From: JBALVT01 sp036960305
GTDB lineage: Bacteria; Pseudomonadota; Gammaproteobacteria; Pseudomonadales; Halieaceae
NCBI GenBank assembly: GCA_036960305.1
Contig: JBALWA010000011.1
Coordinates: 1-64,000, forward strand
Direction: 5' to 3'
Length of the DNA stretch: 64,000 nt
Shown in pieces: positions 62,819-64,000 of the stretch. Below the pieces are notes generated by a model. The model was not told the DNA's origin. It worked only from the letters and a program-made list of their open reading frames with translations, and did not search any database. A program made the translations under genes and the position numbers. The stretch's first letter is position 1, and every line of letters starts with the position of its first letter.

Positions 62819-64000
62819 CTATTCGATATCAAAGGAATAGTACATGTCAGCAGAGCTTATGAGGCTGCTGACAACCTCTAGCCAAAAACGGGGGAAGATG
62901 AAAAATTTGGCCGTCAGTACGTTAATCGGCTCGTAAACACCCACCCCATACGAAATATAAATTCGATCCCCAATATAGCCTCCCAGAGTCGCCGCGGTGT
63001 CCTGGGCAGTACCCTCGGTACCAAAACTGACATTACTGATACCGGGGATTTTGTTTATACCCTGCATTACCCCGGTCTGGTTTACCGCACCCAGACCCAG
63101 GGATAAGGCGACGGCTGCACCGTCTGACTCTGCCCCTTTGTCCAGGCCTCGACCACGAATCAAATAGGACATCATTTCACTTTCAGAAAGTGGGGGGGTG
63201 GAATAGAGATTGAAGGCGAAAGCCTCCAGATTGCCGAGCACCTCCAAGCCGACGACAATGCCCTCGTCCTTAATCTCGCGCTCAGCCCGTAAATTCAAAT
63301 CGGGGTTATCCGGTTCCCCCACAAAAGAGAGCGTGCCTCTGCGTATTTTTAGATTCTGACCGAAGGCATCAAATTTTCCTTCGGCTATATTCAACTCACC
63401 GAATAGTTGCAGTGGCTCTGACAGGGTTTTCTTGAGCTCCAGCTCCCCTCCCACCACTGTATACAGACCGGTACCCTCTACCTCAAAAGACTCCGCGATA
63501 CTCACCTTGATATCCGTCGAATATCGAAAAGGACTTTGCTTCTCAATCGGCTCGCCCGCCACGTCGACCTCAATCACATCGGTCGAAACGTCAACGCTCC
63601 CAGGGGGAAGCTGTTCATGCTCCAGCACGCCTTCATGGACCTGAATATTTCCCGACAAATCCAAATGGTCCACTGTCGCCACCACCCGCAATTGCTCAGA
63701 CACTTTTGCCTCCACTCCAGGGGGAAGTAAAATCGTCTGCTGCTCGCCTGAGATATTGAGGTCCAGCACCAGGTCGGGGCGCAGATCCAGACTACCCTGT
63801 AGTTCTGTCGCGCCACCACCGAGCAACATCGCGCCGGCGATATCAACCCGCTCCCCCTTCCCGTCAAAACGTATTGTCAGGTCCTCAACCGTTGTCGGGT
63901 TGCCCACCAGGGAAACGGTACCCTCGGTCAAAGCCAGTTGGCCATGGACAAGTGGCGCATCTGCGGTACCCGACAGCTTCAACTCACCGTGAACCAGGCC
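62819..64000 (-). CDS. tamB: Translocation and assembly module protein TamB, C-terminal part (cut by window edge)
   Basis: The minus-strand frame is open to the right edge: 393 residues of the C-terminal TamB (DUF490) domain, ending FWLEVVSSLISSADMYYSFDIE in part, with a typical aromatic-ended barrel-like tail. Repeated strand pattern (GELNIAEGKFDAFGQNLKIR, RGTLSFVGEPDNPDL, LRAEREIKDEGIVVG) is characteristic. TamB spans the periplasm and works with TamA in outer-membrane protein and lipid transport. Its start and most of the protein (family about 1,200 residues) lie outside the window. Confidence 0.94.
   Translation of the reverse strand, partial: GLVHGELKLSGTADAPLVHGQLALTEGTVSLVGNPTTVEDLTIRFDGKGERVDIAGAMLLGGGATELQGSLDLRPDLVLDLNISGEQQTILLPPGVEAKVSEQLRVVATVDHLDLSGNIQVHEGVLEHEQLPPGSVDVSTDVIEVDVAGEPIEKQSPFRYSTDIKVSIAESFEVEGTGLYTVVGGELELKKTLSEPLQLFGELNIAEGKFDAFGQNLKIRRGTLSFVGEPDNPDLNLRAEREIKDEGIVVGLEVLGNLEAFAFNLYSTPPLSESEMMSYLIRGRGLDKGAESDGAAVALSLGLGAVNQTGVMQGINKIPGISNVSFGTEGTAQDTAATLGGYIGDRIYISYGVGVYEPINVLTAKFFIFPRFWLEVVSSLISSADMYYSFDIE

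Noticed and set aside
1..64000. CRISPR arrays, insertion sequences, phage genes, rRNA
   Set aside because: No regularly spaced repeats, transposase, integrase, capsid or rRNA sequence was seen on reading through the window.

Overview
This is a 64 kb stretch of chromosome with ordinary gene density, apparently from a free-living, probably marine gammaproteobacterium of the Pseudomonas/Cellvibrionales type (inference). The evidence is the long collinear block leuCDB-asd-fimV-truA-trpF-trpBA-accD-folC-dedD-like-cvpA-purF-metZ, a gene order known from Pseudomonas relatives, together with AcnB, MiaE, LpxH, TgpA, RlmKL and TamB. No complete mobile element, CRISPR array, rRNA gene or phage gene is visible.

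Region by region. 1-2.4 kb: the 5' part of a DUF3604 gene, an HExxH membrane protein, and a RelE/ParE-type toxin-antitoxin pair beside tRNA-Arg. 2.4-3.5 kb: tRNA-Pro, tRNA-His and tRNA-Arg on the minus strand, with an outer-membrane barrel gene between His and Arg; the tRNA promoter has a near-consensus -35/-10 and a GC-rich discriminator. 3.7-13 kb: folD, cysS-glnS, ppiB-lpxH, a DUF1289 gene with miaE, and acnB, which ends at a bidirectional terminator. 13-34 kb: one long minus-strand block. Its promoter-distal end is moxR-DUF58-tgpA (a transglutaminase system). Upstream of that lie metZ, purF, cvpA, a SPOR protein, folC, accD, trpA, trpB, trpF, truA, fimV, asd, leuB, leuD and leuC, so Met, purine, fatty-acid, folate, Trp and Leu synthesis are linked. 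A LysR gene diverges from leuC.

34-49 kb is the accessory-looking part. It holds a thioesterase, a flavodoxin-like protein, an MDR oxidoreductase and a 341-bp gene-free gap with nested hairpins and DnaA-box-like 9-mers. Then come rlmKL and a four-gene minus-strand cluster (secreted protein, lipoprotein, PhyH-type dioxygenase, XRE protein with a histone-H1-like tail). A 49-bp palindrome lies just upstream of that cluster. After this are an MBL hydrolase, two luciferase-like oxidoreductases around a mannonate dehydratase, a hotdog-like protein and a small Cys-rich conserved protein.

49-64 kb: ppdK, preceded by two 15-bp palindromes set 52 bp apart; an acyl-CoA synthetase; a divergent NAD-dependent molybdenum formate dehydrogenase operon (fdsG-fdsB-fdsA-fdsD, with no fdsC between A and D); a cupin and an alanine/serine-glyoxylate aminotransferase; a YdjM-like membrane protein with a heme-binding-like beta-barrel protein; an OmpA-type lipoprotein; and the 3' part of tamB, cut by the window edge.

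Formate oxidation (fds), a glyoxylate aminotransferase and PEP/pyruvate interconversion (ppdK) lie close together, which suggests C1/C2 and anaplerotic metabolism; this link is inference from proximity. I did not find a clearly new multi-gene defence or mobile system. The best leads are the PhyH/lipoprotein/XRE-H1 cluster with its 49-bp palindrome, the helically phased palindromes before ppdK, and the structured gap at 36.8-37.1 kb.
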